The position numbers and the translations under genes were made by a program. 64,000 bases of DNA from CALKJP01 sp046299555. GTDB lineage: Bacteria > Bacteroidota > Bacteroidia > JACCXN01. The notes beneath the pieces are model-generated. The model ran no database searches. It was not told where the DNA came from and saw nothing but the letters and a program-made list of their open reading frames with translations. Shown piece after piece: positions 35,322 through 43,734 of the stretch (within the stretch, counting starts at the first letter, position 1; every line of letters starts with the position of its first letter). Where the stretch lies: NCBI GenBank assembly GCA_046299555.1, contig JBKBHS010000001.1:744001-808000 (forward strand). The letters run 5' to 3'.

Positions 35322-36911
35322 TTACTTTTTGAATTTTTGGCTTATTTCTGCTAAAGATAATGCATTAAACGTAAATTTTTTAGTGAGTCCTGCTTTTCGT
35401 GCAGAACAAATGCCATAATACATATCATGGTAACCGGCTTTTTCATGCGCATCGGGATTTATGCTAATCATTACTCCTTTTTCCATGGCATAATAAATAT
35501 GTTCCCAGTCAATATCTAAACGATAAGGGTGTGCATTTAATTCAATTACTACATTATTGGCGGCACAAGCATCAATTATTTTTTGGTGATTTACAGGATA
35601 GCCTTCGCGGTATAATAGCAAGCGTCCTGTCATGTGTCCAAGTATGGTGGTATAAGGATTTTCAATAGCTTTAATTAACCGCTGCATAGCTTTTTCTTCG
35701 TTCATTTTTAAGTTGGAATGAATAGACGCAATTACAAAATCAAAACTTTTTAAAATGTCTTCTTCATAATCCAATTCGCCATTAGAAAGTATATCCGATT
35801 CAATGCCTTTAAAAATTTTAAATGGAGCCAGTTCTTTATTTAGTTGTTCAATTTCTTTATGTTGTTCTAATATTCGTTCGGGTTTTAAACCACTTGCATA
35901 ATAAGCTGATTGAGAGTGGTCGCTAATACCTAAGTATTCATATCCTAATTCTTTGCAGTATTCTGCCATTTCTCGCAGTGAGTTTTTTCCATCGCTGTAA
36001 TTGGTGTGGACATGTATTATTCCTTTCAAATCGCGCAATTGAATTATTTCTGTGTGTCTGTGTTTTTTAGCCCAATTGAGTTCTTCTTTTCCTTCGCGCA
36101 TTTCGGGAATTATAAAAGGAATGTTTAATTTCTGATAAATTTCTTCTTCGTTGCTTAGTGCTTGTGAACTATAATTTATCAATTCCAGATGCTCCTTAGA
36201 TGCACTTGTTTCAAAGAGTTGTGTAATGAAGTTTTCTTTGCTGCTTTTAATAAGGTTTATTGGAATATTATGTGGGTTCTCAAAATGCGTTAAGTTAATT
36301 TCTTTTTCTGAAATATAAAGTGCATCGATTTGAGAAACAATGTTGCAACATCGTCTTATTTCTCCGGTAATTTCAACTTGCTCTGCACCATTTTTCAAAA
36401 GCCATTCTTTGGCGGCTAATGCTGTTTTTTCAGCAGTAGCAAAATGAAATTTGCCACTATTGTTTAATTTGAATTCAATATTCTTTTTAATTAAATCCTG
36501 TGTTTTTGCTCCAAATCCTTTTAGTTCAACTAATCGGTTTTCGTAGCATGCATATAATAATTCACCTACATTTTCAATGCCTAAGTCATGCCAAATAGTT
36601 GCTACTTTTTTAGGCCCTATGCCTTTTATCTGCATCATTTCAATTACCCCTTTGGGTGTTTTTTCAAGCAATTCTTCTAACTCTTTAAAACTATTGTGCT
36701 GTATAAGCGAGTGTATTTTTGCAGCAATACTTTTGCCTATGCCGTCCACTTGCTCCAGTTCTTTTTCAGAAAGTTTTGCTAATTCGGTTTCGAGTTTTTC
36801 AATTTTAAAAACCGCGTTGTGATAGGATTTTAATCGGAAACTATTTTCGCCATGCAGCTCCAATAGCTTGGCGTAAAGGTCAAGTAATTCAGCTATTTCT
36901 TCGTTGGACAT
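35322..36911 (-). CDS. polX: PolX-like protein with helix-hairpin-helix and PHP domains
   Basis: A 529-residue protein. A helix-hairpin-helix region (~5-170) is followed by a pol X nucleotidyltransferase region (~175-240) and a C-terminal PHP exonuclease domain (~290-529) with HVHTNYSDG (~299), SIHSNLK and INPDAHE metal-binding motifs. The polymerase active site appears degenerate: the segment GEIRRCCNIVSQIDALY has Gln where the first catalytic Asp of the usual G-D-I-D would be. The exonuclease or AP-endonuclease activity is more likely retained. The start is set at the ATG 36911 (MSNEEIAELL), which matches the family; an open extension upstream to 37025 has no support. Confidence 0.88.
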   Translation of the reverse strand: MSNEEIAELLDLYAKLLELHGENSFRLKSYHNAVFKIEKLETELAKLSEKELEQVDGIGKSIAAKIHSLIQHNSFKELEELLEKTPKGVIEMMQIKGIGPKKVATIWHDLGIENVGELLYACYENRLVELKGFGAKTQDLIKKNIEFKLNNSGKFHFATAEKTALAAKEWLLKNGAEQVEITGEIRRCCNIVSQIDALYISEKEINLTHFENPHNIPINLIKSSKENFITQLFETSASKEHLELINYSSQALSNEEEIYQKLNIPFIIPEMREGKEELNWAKKHRHTEIIQLRDLKGIIHVHTNYSDGKNSLREMAEYCKELGYEYLGISDHSQSAYYASGLKPERILEQHKEIEQLNKELAPFKIFKGIESDILSNGELDYEEDILKSFDFVIASIHSNLKMNEEKAMQRLIKAIENPYTTILGHMTGRLLLYREGYPVNHQKIIDACAANNVVIELNAHPYRLDIDWEHIYYAMEKGVMISINPDAHEKAGYHDMYYGICSARKAGLTKKFTFNALSLAEISQKFKK

Positions 36912-36970
36912 TTGAAGTATATTTATGCTACTAATGTAAAAAGAAAAAGGTTTTTTTTGGATAGAATTGC

Positions 36971-36978
36971 TATATTTG
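36971..36978 (+). promoter_or_regulatory. Promoter element before the orphan sorting domain
   Basis: TATATTTG, a TAnnTTTG match 33 bases upstream of ATG 37012. Confidence 0.45.
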
Positions 36979-37011
36979 ATAAGTAAAGTAGAGAACTTTA
37001 ATTTTTTTGTA

Positions 37012-37296
37012 ATGCAAAATAACATTGCTTTTAGTAAAATTAATACAACTTCACAAATACAGATATACCCTAACCCTAATTATAATAACAATATTAGCAT
37101 CGAGTTTAGCGAATACAATAACCAAAACTACACCATACGCATTGTAGATTTGCTTGGTAAAGAATTGTTTAAAACAAGCGCATATGGTGCAAAACATGAA
37201 ATAAACAGCAGCCAAATACCCGAAGGCATGTATATAATAAGTATTGAAAGCGAGGGCGTATTGCTTAAGAAAGAAAAACTCATAATTGTAAAGTAA
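37012..37296 (+). CDS. Orphan T9SS type A sorting domain
   Basis: A 94-residue ORF consisting almost only of a C-terminal T9SS sorting domain: QIYPNPNYNNNISIEF, TIRIVDLLGKELFK and PEGMYIISIES then a basic end KKEKLIIVK. There is no signal peptide before it, so as it stands it cannot be exported; it is most likely the remnant 3' end of a secreted-protein gene, although a promoter-like element lies just upstream. The last ~55 bases of this ORF recur before the second paralogue at 38944, showing that it formed part of a duplicated unit. ATG 37012 is preferred to TTG 36967, which lies at the promoter. Confidence 0.55.
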   Translation: MQNNIAFSKINTTSQIQIYPNPNYNNNISIEFSEYNNQNYTIRIVDLLGKELFKTSAYGAKHEINSSQIPEGMYIISIESEGVLLKKEKLIIVK

Positions 37297-37308
37297 TTGG
37301 CAAAAGCT

Positions 37309-38775
37309 ATGTATAAGCTGAGAAAATATGGAATACTCTTTTTTTTATTACTTATTAAACATTATGGAGCAGCGCAAGGATTTAATAAAATATACCCAAT
37401 ATTAGGCGAACAGACATTTGCAACATCAATAATAAAATCGAACATAGATAATAATTATATTATTATTGGACAATCCGTTTCAAACAATACAAGATATTTA
37501 AGAATTTTAAAAATAAATGAAGAAGGAGATGTATTATATGACAAAAATTATGGCGACTCGTTAGAAATATATTATAGCGCTATTGGTCAGGCAGTTGCTG
37601 CTACATATGACAATAATTATATAGTGGGGGGTTCATATACTTTTGATACTGCAACGGTAAATATATCTCAATCATTTTTAATAAAAATAAATGAAGACGG
37701 GGATACCTTGTGGCGTAAATTTTATGACGGACCTTTTTATGATGTTTTTCGTGCCGTTGCCCTAACAAAAGACAGTGGCTTTATTGCTGTGGGCGAATAT
37801 TGTATGAATAGTTTTAATACCGTTCCTAAACTATATCTGGTAAAAATAGACAGCGCAGGCAATGAGCAATGGCGAAAAGTATATCCAAGTGCAAATTCAG
37901 AAGCCGGATGGAGCGTGCAGCAAACTTTTGACGGTGGCTATATTATTGGCGGATGGAAAGGAAATTCGTCAGACCAGTACAACTTTGTTGTAAAAACTGA
38001 TAGTTTAGGAGAAATTCAATGGACAAGGCTTTATAATAGCGATAGTAATGGAAGATGTTATATTACTCAACTCTCGGATAGTAATTATATAATAAGTTCA
38101 ATTTATGGTAAATTTATAGATAATGAAGTTGGTTTTCAGGCATATTTAAGAAAAATAGATACAGCAGGTTCTCAAATATGGCTAAAATATTATGGAGATA
38201 TTGGCCCGGAAAGGTTTTATTCAAGAGTAATAGAATCAAACAAAAAAATAACCGCAGTAGGAGAAAATATTGATTTAACATCCAATACATTGTTTTCATG
38301 GATGCTACAAACCGATTTAAACGGCAATCAACAATGGGATAGAAAATATTATTTTAATAATCCTTCAGAATACCAATATTTAGAAGATTTAACAATCTCT
38401 CATAATAATGATTTTTTAATGTGTGGCTATATAACCATACCAACAACTTCATGGGTAATAAAAACCGACAGCATGGGCTGTATAGTAAGCGGATGTGCAG
38501 TAGGCATTAGAGAGATAGAAGAAGAACAATCGTTTTATGTATATCCTAACCCTGCAAGCAATGTATTAAACATAAGCCTTCGTAACGATACCGGTGAGCC
38601 CCTGCAAATAAAACTATTAGATATAAGCGGGAAAGAAATTTTTAGCGAAAATCATAGTTTTACAGGAGATATACTACTTCAAAAAGATATTGGCAACCTT
38701 AATGCAGGGCTATATTTTATAAGCATCCAAACAAATAATAGCCACAAGTTGCAAAAGGTTTTAATAGTGCGGTAA
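37309..38775 (+). CDS. T9SS-secreted repeat protein, paralogue 1
   Basis: A 488-residue secreted protein: signal peptide (~1-22, ending GAAQG), beta-propeller-like repeats with the recurring pattern DGGYIIGG.W and V/IKTDSLG (~30-400), and a T9SS type A sorting domain (~410-488; YVYPNPASNVLNISL, LNAGLYFISIQTN). ATG 37309 is preferred to an in-frame TTG at 37297. Function is unknown; the layout suits a surface-attached protein. It is about 1.7 kb from a tandem copy, with mosaic similarity: a nearly identical core and C-terminus, but divergent residues ~25-110 and ~345-380. Confidence 0.82.
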   Translation: MYKLRKYGILFFLLLIKHYGAAQGFNKIYPILGEQTFATSIIKSNIDNNYIIIGQSVSNNTRYLRILKINEEGDVLYDKNYGDSLEIYYSAIGQAVAATYDNNYIVGGSYTFDTATVNISQSFLIKINEDGDTLWRKFYDGPFYDVFRAVALTKDSGFIAVGEYCMNSFNTVPKLYLVKIDSAGNEQWRKVYPSANSEAGWSVQQTFDGGYIIGGWKGNSSDQYNFVVKTDSLGEIQWTRLYNSDSNGRCYITQLSDSNYIISSIYGKFIDNEVGFQAYLRKIDTAGSQIWLKYYGDIGPERFYSRVIESNKKITAVGENIDLTSNTLFSWMLQTDLNGNQQWDRKYYFNNPSEYQYLEDLTISHNNDFLMCGYITIPTTSWVIKTDSMGCIVSGCAVGIREIEEEQSFYVYPNPASNVLNISLRNDTGEPLQIKLLDISGKEIFSENHSFTGDILLQKDIGNLNAGLYFISIQTNNSHKLQKVLIVR

Positions 38776-38809
38776 TGTTAGTAGAATTAGTGTAATATTT
38801 ATCCCAAAT

Positions 38810-38938
38810 TATGCATTAGAAGTGAAACGAACTAATGCATAGTGCCTTGAAGTATGAGTATGGCATTTGGGTTAATCCCGATAAACCGAAGGGTTCATCG
38901 GCCTTTGGTAAATTATGCAATTTTTAATTGCGTAATTT
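38810..38938. other. Three-hairpin intergenic block between paralogues
   Basis: Three consecutive inverted repeats: TATGCATTAG/CTAATGCATA (38810-38841), CCGAT..AACC-GAA-GGTT..ATCGG (38878-38901) and AAATTATGCAATT/AATTGCGTAATTT (38910-38938). No gene. The block lies in the spacer of the tandem duplication and does not occur before the first copy. Confidence 0.6.
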
Positions 38939-39010
38939 AGGGTTATTGAAAGCGAGGGAGTATTGCTTAAGAAAGAAAAACTCATAATTGTAAAGTAATT
39001 GGCAAAAGCT

Positions 39011-40474
39011 ATGTATAAGCTGAGAAAATATGGAGTATTGTTGTTTTTATTACTTATTAAACACTATGGAGCAGCGCAAGGATTTAACAGAGAATATCCA
39101 TTTAATAATTTTATAAATGGCTCTACGGCATTAAGTGTAGCTCATTCGGGTAACGAATACATAATAACCGGCCAAGTAGTAACTTCTGATTACAGGGCAT
39201 TAAGAGTGATAAAAATAGACTCTTTGGGAGATACGGTTTGGGATAAAAGCTATGCCGATTCATTAGATGTATATTTTACGGGCAGAGCGGCAATGGTAAA
39301 AACATCTGATGGAGCTTATGTAATAGGCGGTAGTTATGTTTACGATACAGCTACCATTAATACCGCACAATCTGTATTAATAAAAATAAATGAAGACGGG
39401 GATACCTTGTGGCGTAAATTTTATGACGGACCTTTTTTTGATGTATTTAGAGGAATTGCCAACACCAAAGACAGTGGCTTTATTGCTGTGGGCGAATATT
39501 GTATAAATAGTTTTAATACCGTTCCTAAACTATATCTGGTAAAAATAGACAGCGCAGGCAATGAGCAGTGGCGAAAAGTATATCCAAGTGCAAATTCAGA
39601 AGCCGGTTGGAGCGTACAGCAAACTTTTGACGGTGGCTATATTATTGGCGGATGGAAAGGAAATTCGTCAGACAGGTACAACTTTGTTGTAAAAACTGAT
39701 AGTTTAGGAGAAATTGAATGGACAAGGTTTTATAATAGTGATAGTGAAGGTGCATGCTATATTACTCAACTCTCGGATAGTAATTATATAATAAGTTCAA
39801 TTTATGGTAAATTTATAGATAATGAAGTTGGTTTTCAGGCATATTTAAGAAAAATAGATACAGCAGGTTCTCAAATATGGCTAAAATATTATGGAGATAT
39901 TGGCCCGGAAAGGTTTTATTCAAGAGTAATAGAATCAAATAAAAAAATAACCGCAGTAGGAGAAAATATTGATTTAACATCCAATACATTGTTTTCATGG
40001 ATGCTACAAACCGATATAAACGGCAATCAACAATGGGATAGAAAATATTACTATAACAATCCCTCTACACAGCATTATTTATTTGATTTAGCCATAACAT
40101 CAGACAATGGATTAATAGCATGTGGATGGAAAACAACTCCTCAAAACGCATGGGTAATAAAAACCGACAGCATGGGCTGTATAGTAAGCGGATGTGCAGT
40201 GGGCATTAGAGAGATAGAAGAAGAACTATCGTTTTATGTATATCCTAACCCTGCAAGCAATGTATTAAACATAAGCCTTCGTAACGATATCGGTGAACCC
40301 CTGCAAATAAAACTATTAGATATAAGGGGGAAAGAAATTTTTAGCGAAAATCATAGTTTTACAGGAGATATACTACTTCAAAAAGATATTGGCAACCTTA
40401 ATGCAGGGCTATATTTTATAAGCATCCAAACAAATAATAGCCACAAATTGCAAAAGGTTTTAATAGTAAAGTGA
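39011..40474 (+). CDS. T9SS-secreted repeat protein, paralogue 2
   Basis: A 487-residue tandem paralogue of the preceding gene, with the same signal peptide, propeller-like repeats and T9SS sorting domain. From about residue 150 to 345 the DNA is nearly identical to paralogue 1 (differences such as Q/R, L/F and N/E at single codons), whereas residues ~25-120 and the blade just before the sorting domain (~345-380, YLFDLAITSDNGLIACGW) are clearly different. The 55 bases upstream of the start repeat the end of the orphan sorting-domain ORF. This is the signature of a tandem duplication followed by divergence at the ends and homogenisation of the middle. Confidence 0.82.
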   Translation: MYKLRKYGVLLFLLLIKHYGAAQGFNREYPFNNFINGSTALSVAHSGNEYIITGQVVTSDYRALRVIKIDSLGDTVWDKSYADSLDVYFTGRAAMVKTSDGAYVIGGSYVYDTATINTAQSVLIKINEDGDTLWRKFYDGPFFDVFRGIANTKDSGFIAVGEYCINSFNTVPKLYLVKIDSAGNEQWRKVYPSANSEAGWSVQQTFDGGYIIGGWKGNSSDRYNFVVKTDSLGEIEWTRFYNSDSEGACYITQLSDSNYIISSIYGKFIDNEVGFQAYLRKIDTAGSQIWLKYYGDIGPERFYSRVIESNKKITAVGENIDLTSNTLFSWMLQTDINGNQQWDRKYYYNNPSTQHYLFDLAITSDNGLIACGWKTTPQNAWVIKTDSMGCIVSGCAVGIREIEEELSFYVYPNPASNVLNISLRNDIGEPLQIKLLDIRGKEIFSENHSFTGDILLQKDIGNLNAGLYFISIQTNNSHKLQKVLIVK

Positions 40475-40618
40475 TAAATACACTCAAGCAATAGAAAAAT
40501 TGCAATTATAATTTGTAAGATAATGCGGCTTTTTAATCCATATTTCAAGGCTTTGGGGCTGAGCACATCAGTCTTTTAAGCGATAATTTCCCCAATGAGT
40601 ATTTATAAATACAACAAA

Positions 40619-40648
40619 AAAGGGAGATAAATTAATTTATCTCCCTTT
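40619..40648. terminator. Bidirectional terminator downstream of sppA
   Basis: Perfect 30-base palindrome with 15-base arms beginning AAAGGGAGATAAAT, A-rich on the left and ending in CCCTTT; it lies 20 bases after the sppA stop and beyond paralogue 2. Confidence 0.85.
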
Positions 40649-40667
40649 CAAAAATTAGGTATATTAA

Positions 40668-42437
40668 CTAGTGAATTTCTACTTCGTAAGGCATACGAGC
40701 TTGTATTCCGGAATATCTTTTTAAGCGATCTAATGTCATATAATATTTTGCGTTTTCGCCTAAGAAATGTTTTACCATAGCTTCTTCTACACTGCTTGTT
40801 CCTTTGCTGAATAATTCTTCAAGTGGGTCTTTTTGTTTAGGTAATGAAAGTAATTTGTAGTTTTCTAATCCAGCTTTTTGTGCGGCAATTTCTATGGCTG
40901 TTTCTAATCCTCCTAAAACATCAACCAATCCGATACGTTTAGCATCAACACCGCTCCATACACGTCCTTGTCCAATTTCATCTACTTGTTCTTTGGTAAG
41001 TTTTCTGCCTTCAGCAACGCGAGTAATAAATACATCATAAACATGTTCTACGCTTTTTTGAATGATATCTCTTTCAGAGGTGGTTAATGGGCGATAGATA
41101 CTGCCTATATCAGCATGTAGGTTAGTTTTAACCGTATCGAAAGTAATACCTAATTTATTGTTCATAAATCCTTGTGCATTAAATAGTACGCCAAAAACTC
41201 CAATGGAGCCGGTAATTGTATTTGGCTCGGCAACAATGGTGTCTGCAGCGCATGAAATATAATAACCGCCCGATGCAGCTACATTTCCCATGGATACAAT
41301 AACCGGTTTTGCTTGCTTAGCTAATACTACTTCTCTCCACATTACTTCCGAAGCAAGAGCGCTTCCACCGGGAGAATTTACACGTAATACAATTGCTTTT
41401 ACTTTTTCATCTAAACGGGCTTCGCGAATTGCTTTTGAAATTCTTTCCGAACCAATCGTTTCTTCGTCTCCCTCACCATCTTCTATTTCTCCAATAGCAT
41501 AAATAACGGCAATTTTATCTTTGCTGAATTCTTTTTTAGTTGGTTCTTTGGCAAAAGTATAATCGGCAATTGAAACGGAGTTAATTTTATCTATTGCTTC
41601 TGCATTGGTTTTTTCTTTTAATATTTCTAAAATTTCATCTTTATAAGCTAATTGGTCGGCAAATTTATATTTAACAGCATCCTCTGCTTTTTGTAAAGAC
41701 ATTTCATCGGCAATTTTATTTAATTCTTCTGCCGAAATATTTCTTGATTTAGAAATGCCATCTACCATATGATTCCAAATTGAACCAATATAAGTCATCG
41801 TCTGTTCGCGGTTTTCATCGCTCATTTTTTCTAAAATAAATGGCTCAATGGCACTTTTGAATTTTCCATGACGAATAATTTGAGGTTCCACTTCCAATTT
41901 TTCGAGCGCATTTTTAAAAAACATAAGTTCGGCACTTAATCCTTTAAAATCGATAGCTCCTTGTGGATTCAAATAGATTTTATCTGCTACCGATGCTAAA
42001 TAATAAGCACCTTGTGTATAGTATTCGCTGTAAGCAAGAATAAATTTTCCGGTATTTTTAAATTCTAAAAGTTTATTTCTTATTTCTTCAACCATAGCAA
42101 TTCCTGCCGGTATTGAAGAAATTTCCATGTAAATACCTTTTATATTTTCATCTTCTTTTGCTTTTTCAATGTTATTTAATATTTCATCTAATCCAATGGG
42201 CTTTTCTTTAGCAAACATGGCTCCTAAGTTGGCAAATGGATTTTTTGAACCACGGTCGGTAATAGGGCCATCAAATTTCATTACCAAAACAGAGTTCTCT
42301 TTTACTTCTATCTCTTTGTCAGAGCCTGATATGGCCGCAATGGCACCAATAATACCAATTACTAAAAAGATAAAAATTACTGAGGCTAATAAAGTGCCCA
42401 GTAACGAAGCAAACATGGTTTTAAAAAATTGTTTCAT
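40668..42437 (-). CDS. sppA: Signal peptide peptidase SppA, 67K type
   Basis: A 589-residue membrane-anchored serine protease of the S49 family that degrades cleaved signal peptides. One N-terminal helix (~10-35) is followed by two tandem S49 domains: the general-base Lys lies in the first (RHGKFKSAIEPF, ~192) and the nucleophile Ser in the second (NVAASGGYYIS, ~391), as in the long form of the enzyme. RVNSPGGSALASEVMWRE and TGSIGVFGVLF are conserved. A TACTTTTG promoter element lies 24 bases upstream of the ATG. Confidence 0.95.
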   Translation of the reverse strand: MKQFFKTMFASLLGTLLASVIFIFLVIGIIGAIAAISGSDKEIEVKENSVLVMKFDGPITDRGSKNPFANLGAMFAKEKPIGLDEILNNIEKAKEDENIKGIYMEISSIPAGIAMVEEIRNKLLEFKNTGKFILAYSEYYTQGAYYLASVADKIYLNPQGAIDFKGLSAELMFFKNALEKLEVEPQIIRHGKFKSAIEPFILEKMSDENREQTMTYIGSIWNHMVDGISKSRNISAEELNKIADEMSLQKAEDAVKYKFADQLAYKDEILEILKEKTNAEAIDKINSVSIADYTFAKEPTKKEFSKDKIAVIYAIGEIEDGEGDEETIGSERISKAIREARLDEKVKAIVLRVNSPGGSALASEVMWREVVLAKQAKPVIVSMGNVAASGGYYISCAADTIVAEPNTITGSIGVFGVLFNAQGFMNNKLGITFDTVKTNLHADIGSIYRPLTTSERDIIQKSVEHVYDVFITRVAEGRKLTKEQVDEIGQGRVWSGVDAKRIGLVDVLGGLETAIEIAAQKAGLENYKLLSLPKQKDPLEELFSKGTSSVEEAMVKHFLGENAKYYMTLDRLKRYSGIQARMPYEVEIH

Positions 42438-42461
42438 TGCTCATAATTTTAATTTACTTTG

Positions 42462-42469
42462 CAAAAGTA
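42462..42469 (-). promoter_or_regulatory. Promoter element for sppA
   Basis: TACTTTTG on the minus strand, TAnnTTTG match 24 bases before the sppA ATG. Confidence 0.55.
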
Positions 42470-42526
42470 TATCCATAAAAAAATGATTTACACAAAATTT
42501 ACACGAGAGGTACAAAAGCAGTATTA

Positions 42527-43018
42527 ATGGATACAACGCAAAAAAATGAAGCCTTGATTCTTTTGGGTGCAAATCTTGGAGATATTAAACAATCCTTTAA
42601 CAATGCCATAATTGAAATAAAACAATTAGGCGTAATTAAAAAAAAATCATCTTTGTATGTAAGCCCGTCATGGGGTTTTAAAGCACCTGATTTTATAAAT
42701 CAAGCAATTATGTTAGAAACGGAATTAACGCCCTTTGAATTATTAGAAAAACTATTAAGTATTGAAGAAAAAATGGGTAGAAAAAGAATGGGGGAGGGTT
42801 ATCAATCCCGAACAATTGATTTAGATATAATATTGATAAAAGATACAACCATTTGTTCTGATAAGCTTACGGTTCCTCATTTAAAAATGCACGAACGTAA
42901 ATTTGTATTAGTTCCTTGCAATGAAATTGCTTCTAATTGGCATCATCCAATTTTAAAGAAATCAATAAATGAATTATTGAAAAATTGTGAAGACTCATCA
43001 AATCCCAAGAAATTATGA
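42527..43018 (+). CDS. folK: 6-hydroxymethyl-7,8-dihydropterin pyrophosphokinase
   Basis: A 163-residue folate-biosynthesis enzyme that transfers pyrophosphate from ATP to hydroxymethyl-dihydropterin. LLGANLGDIKQSF near the N-terminus, SPSWGFKAPDFINQA, the GRKRMGEGYQSRTIDLDIILI block (ATP and metal binding) and VPHLKMHERKFVLVP are the family signatures. It overlaps the deoxynucleoside kinase gene by four bases (ATGA), so the two are co-translated. Confidence 0.94.
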   Translation: MDTTQKNEALILLGANLGDIKQSFNNAIIEIKQLGVIKKKSSLYVSPSWGFKAPDFINQAIMLETELTPFELLEKLLSIEEKMGRKRMGEGYQSRTIDLDIILIKDTTICSDKLTVPHLKMHERKFVLVPCNEIASNWHHPILKKSINELLKNCEDSSNPKKL

Positions 43019-43635
43019 ATAAAAAAAACATATGTGTTGAAGGAAATATAGGAGCCGGGAAAACAACGGTTGCAAAAAGATTGGCAGAATATTATCATGC
43101 AAGTTTAATGTTAGAAAATTTTGAAAACAATCCTTACCTTAAATTTTTTTATCAAGATCCATCACAACATGCATTACAATTAGAATTAAGCTTTTTAGCT
43201 GATAGATTTAAACAACAAAAAGAATTTTTGCATATCGAAAAAAATATTGTGTCTGATTATTTATTTGATAAAAGCTTAATATTTGCCGAGATTAATTTGC
43301 AATATGATGAATTAAATATTTTTAAATCAGCCTTTTGGGAAGCGAAAAAGCAAATAAAAAGCCCCGATGTAATTATTTTTTTAGATGCCACAGAAGATTT
43401 ATTACAAAAAAACATTAAAAAAAGAGGGAGAGATTATGAGGCAAATATTCCATCTGATTACATACAAAAAATAAGCAATTCTTATTACAAGCATTTAAAA
43501 AGCCTCAAACACGCATGTCCTGTTATATGGGTTGATGTAAAAGAGTATGATTTGGTTTTAAATAATCAGCATTTTAATCGCTTACTGGAGATAATCGAAG
43601 GTTATAGCGTAAATAACATTTATTATTTTAAGTAA
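43015..43635 (+). CDS. Deoxynucleoside kinase (dGK/dCK/dAK family)
   Basis: A 206-residue kinase with the P-loop VEGNIGAGKTTVAKRLAEYY (~7-26), a DYLFDKSLIFA motif (DRS-like, catalytic region), a lid with KKRGRDYE (Arg-rich) and a VIFLDATEDLL strand. It phosphorylates deoxynucleosides in salvage; which ones is not predictable. Translationally coupled to folK by a four-base overlap, an arrangement seen in other Bacteroidota. Confidence 0.88.
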   Translation: MNKKNICVEGNIGAGKTTVAKRLAEYYHASLMLENFENNPYLKFFYQDPSQHALQLELSFLADRFKQQKEFLHIEKNIVSDYLFDKSLIFAEINLQYDELNIFKSAFWEAKKQIKSPDVIIFLDATEDLLQKNIKKRGRDYEANIPSDYIQKISNSYYKHLKSLKHACPVIWVDVKEYDLVLNNQHFNRLLEIIEGYSVNNIYYFK

Positions 43636-43734
43636 ATAAGCTAAAAAATCCATTAAATTGTGCTAAAGCTTTTTATATATCAAAAAGTATAATTAATATT
43701 GCGCTGTTTTTAATAAATCGAAAACTAAAATATT

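Noticed and set aside
36912..37025. N-terminal extension of PolX (38 extra residues)
   Set aside because: The family start is MSNEEIAELL; the extension is Ser/Phe-rich, overlaps the divergent promoter and has no support.
38114..38299. Minus-strand frame of 61 codons, repeated almost exactly at 39813-39998
   Set aside because: Its conservation only mirrors the duplicated sense gene; hydrophobic composition is what the antisense of this repeat gives.
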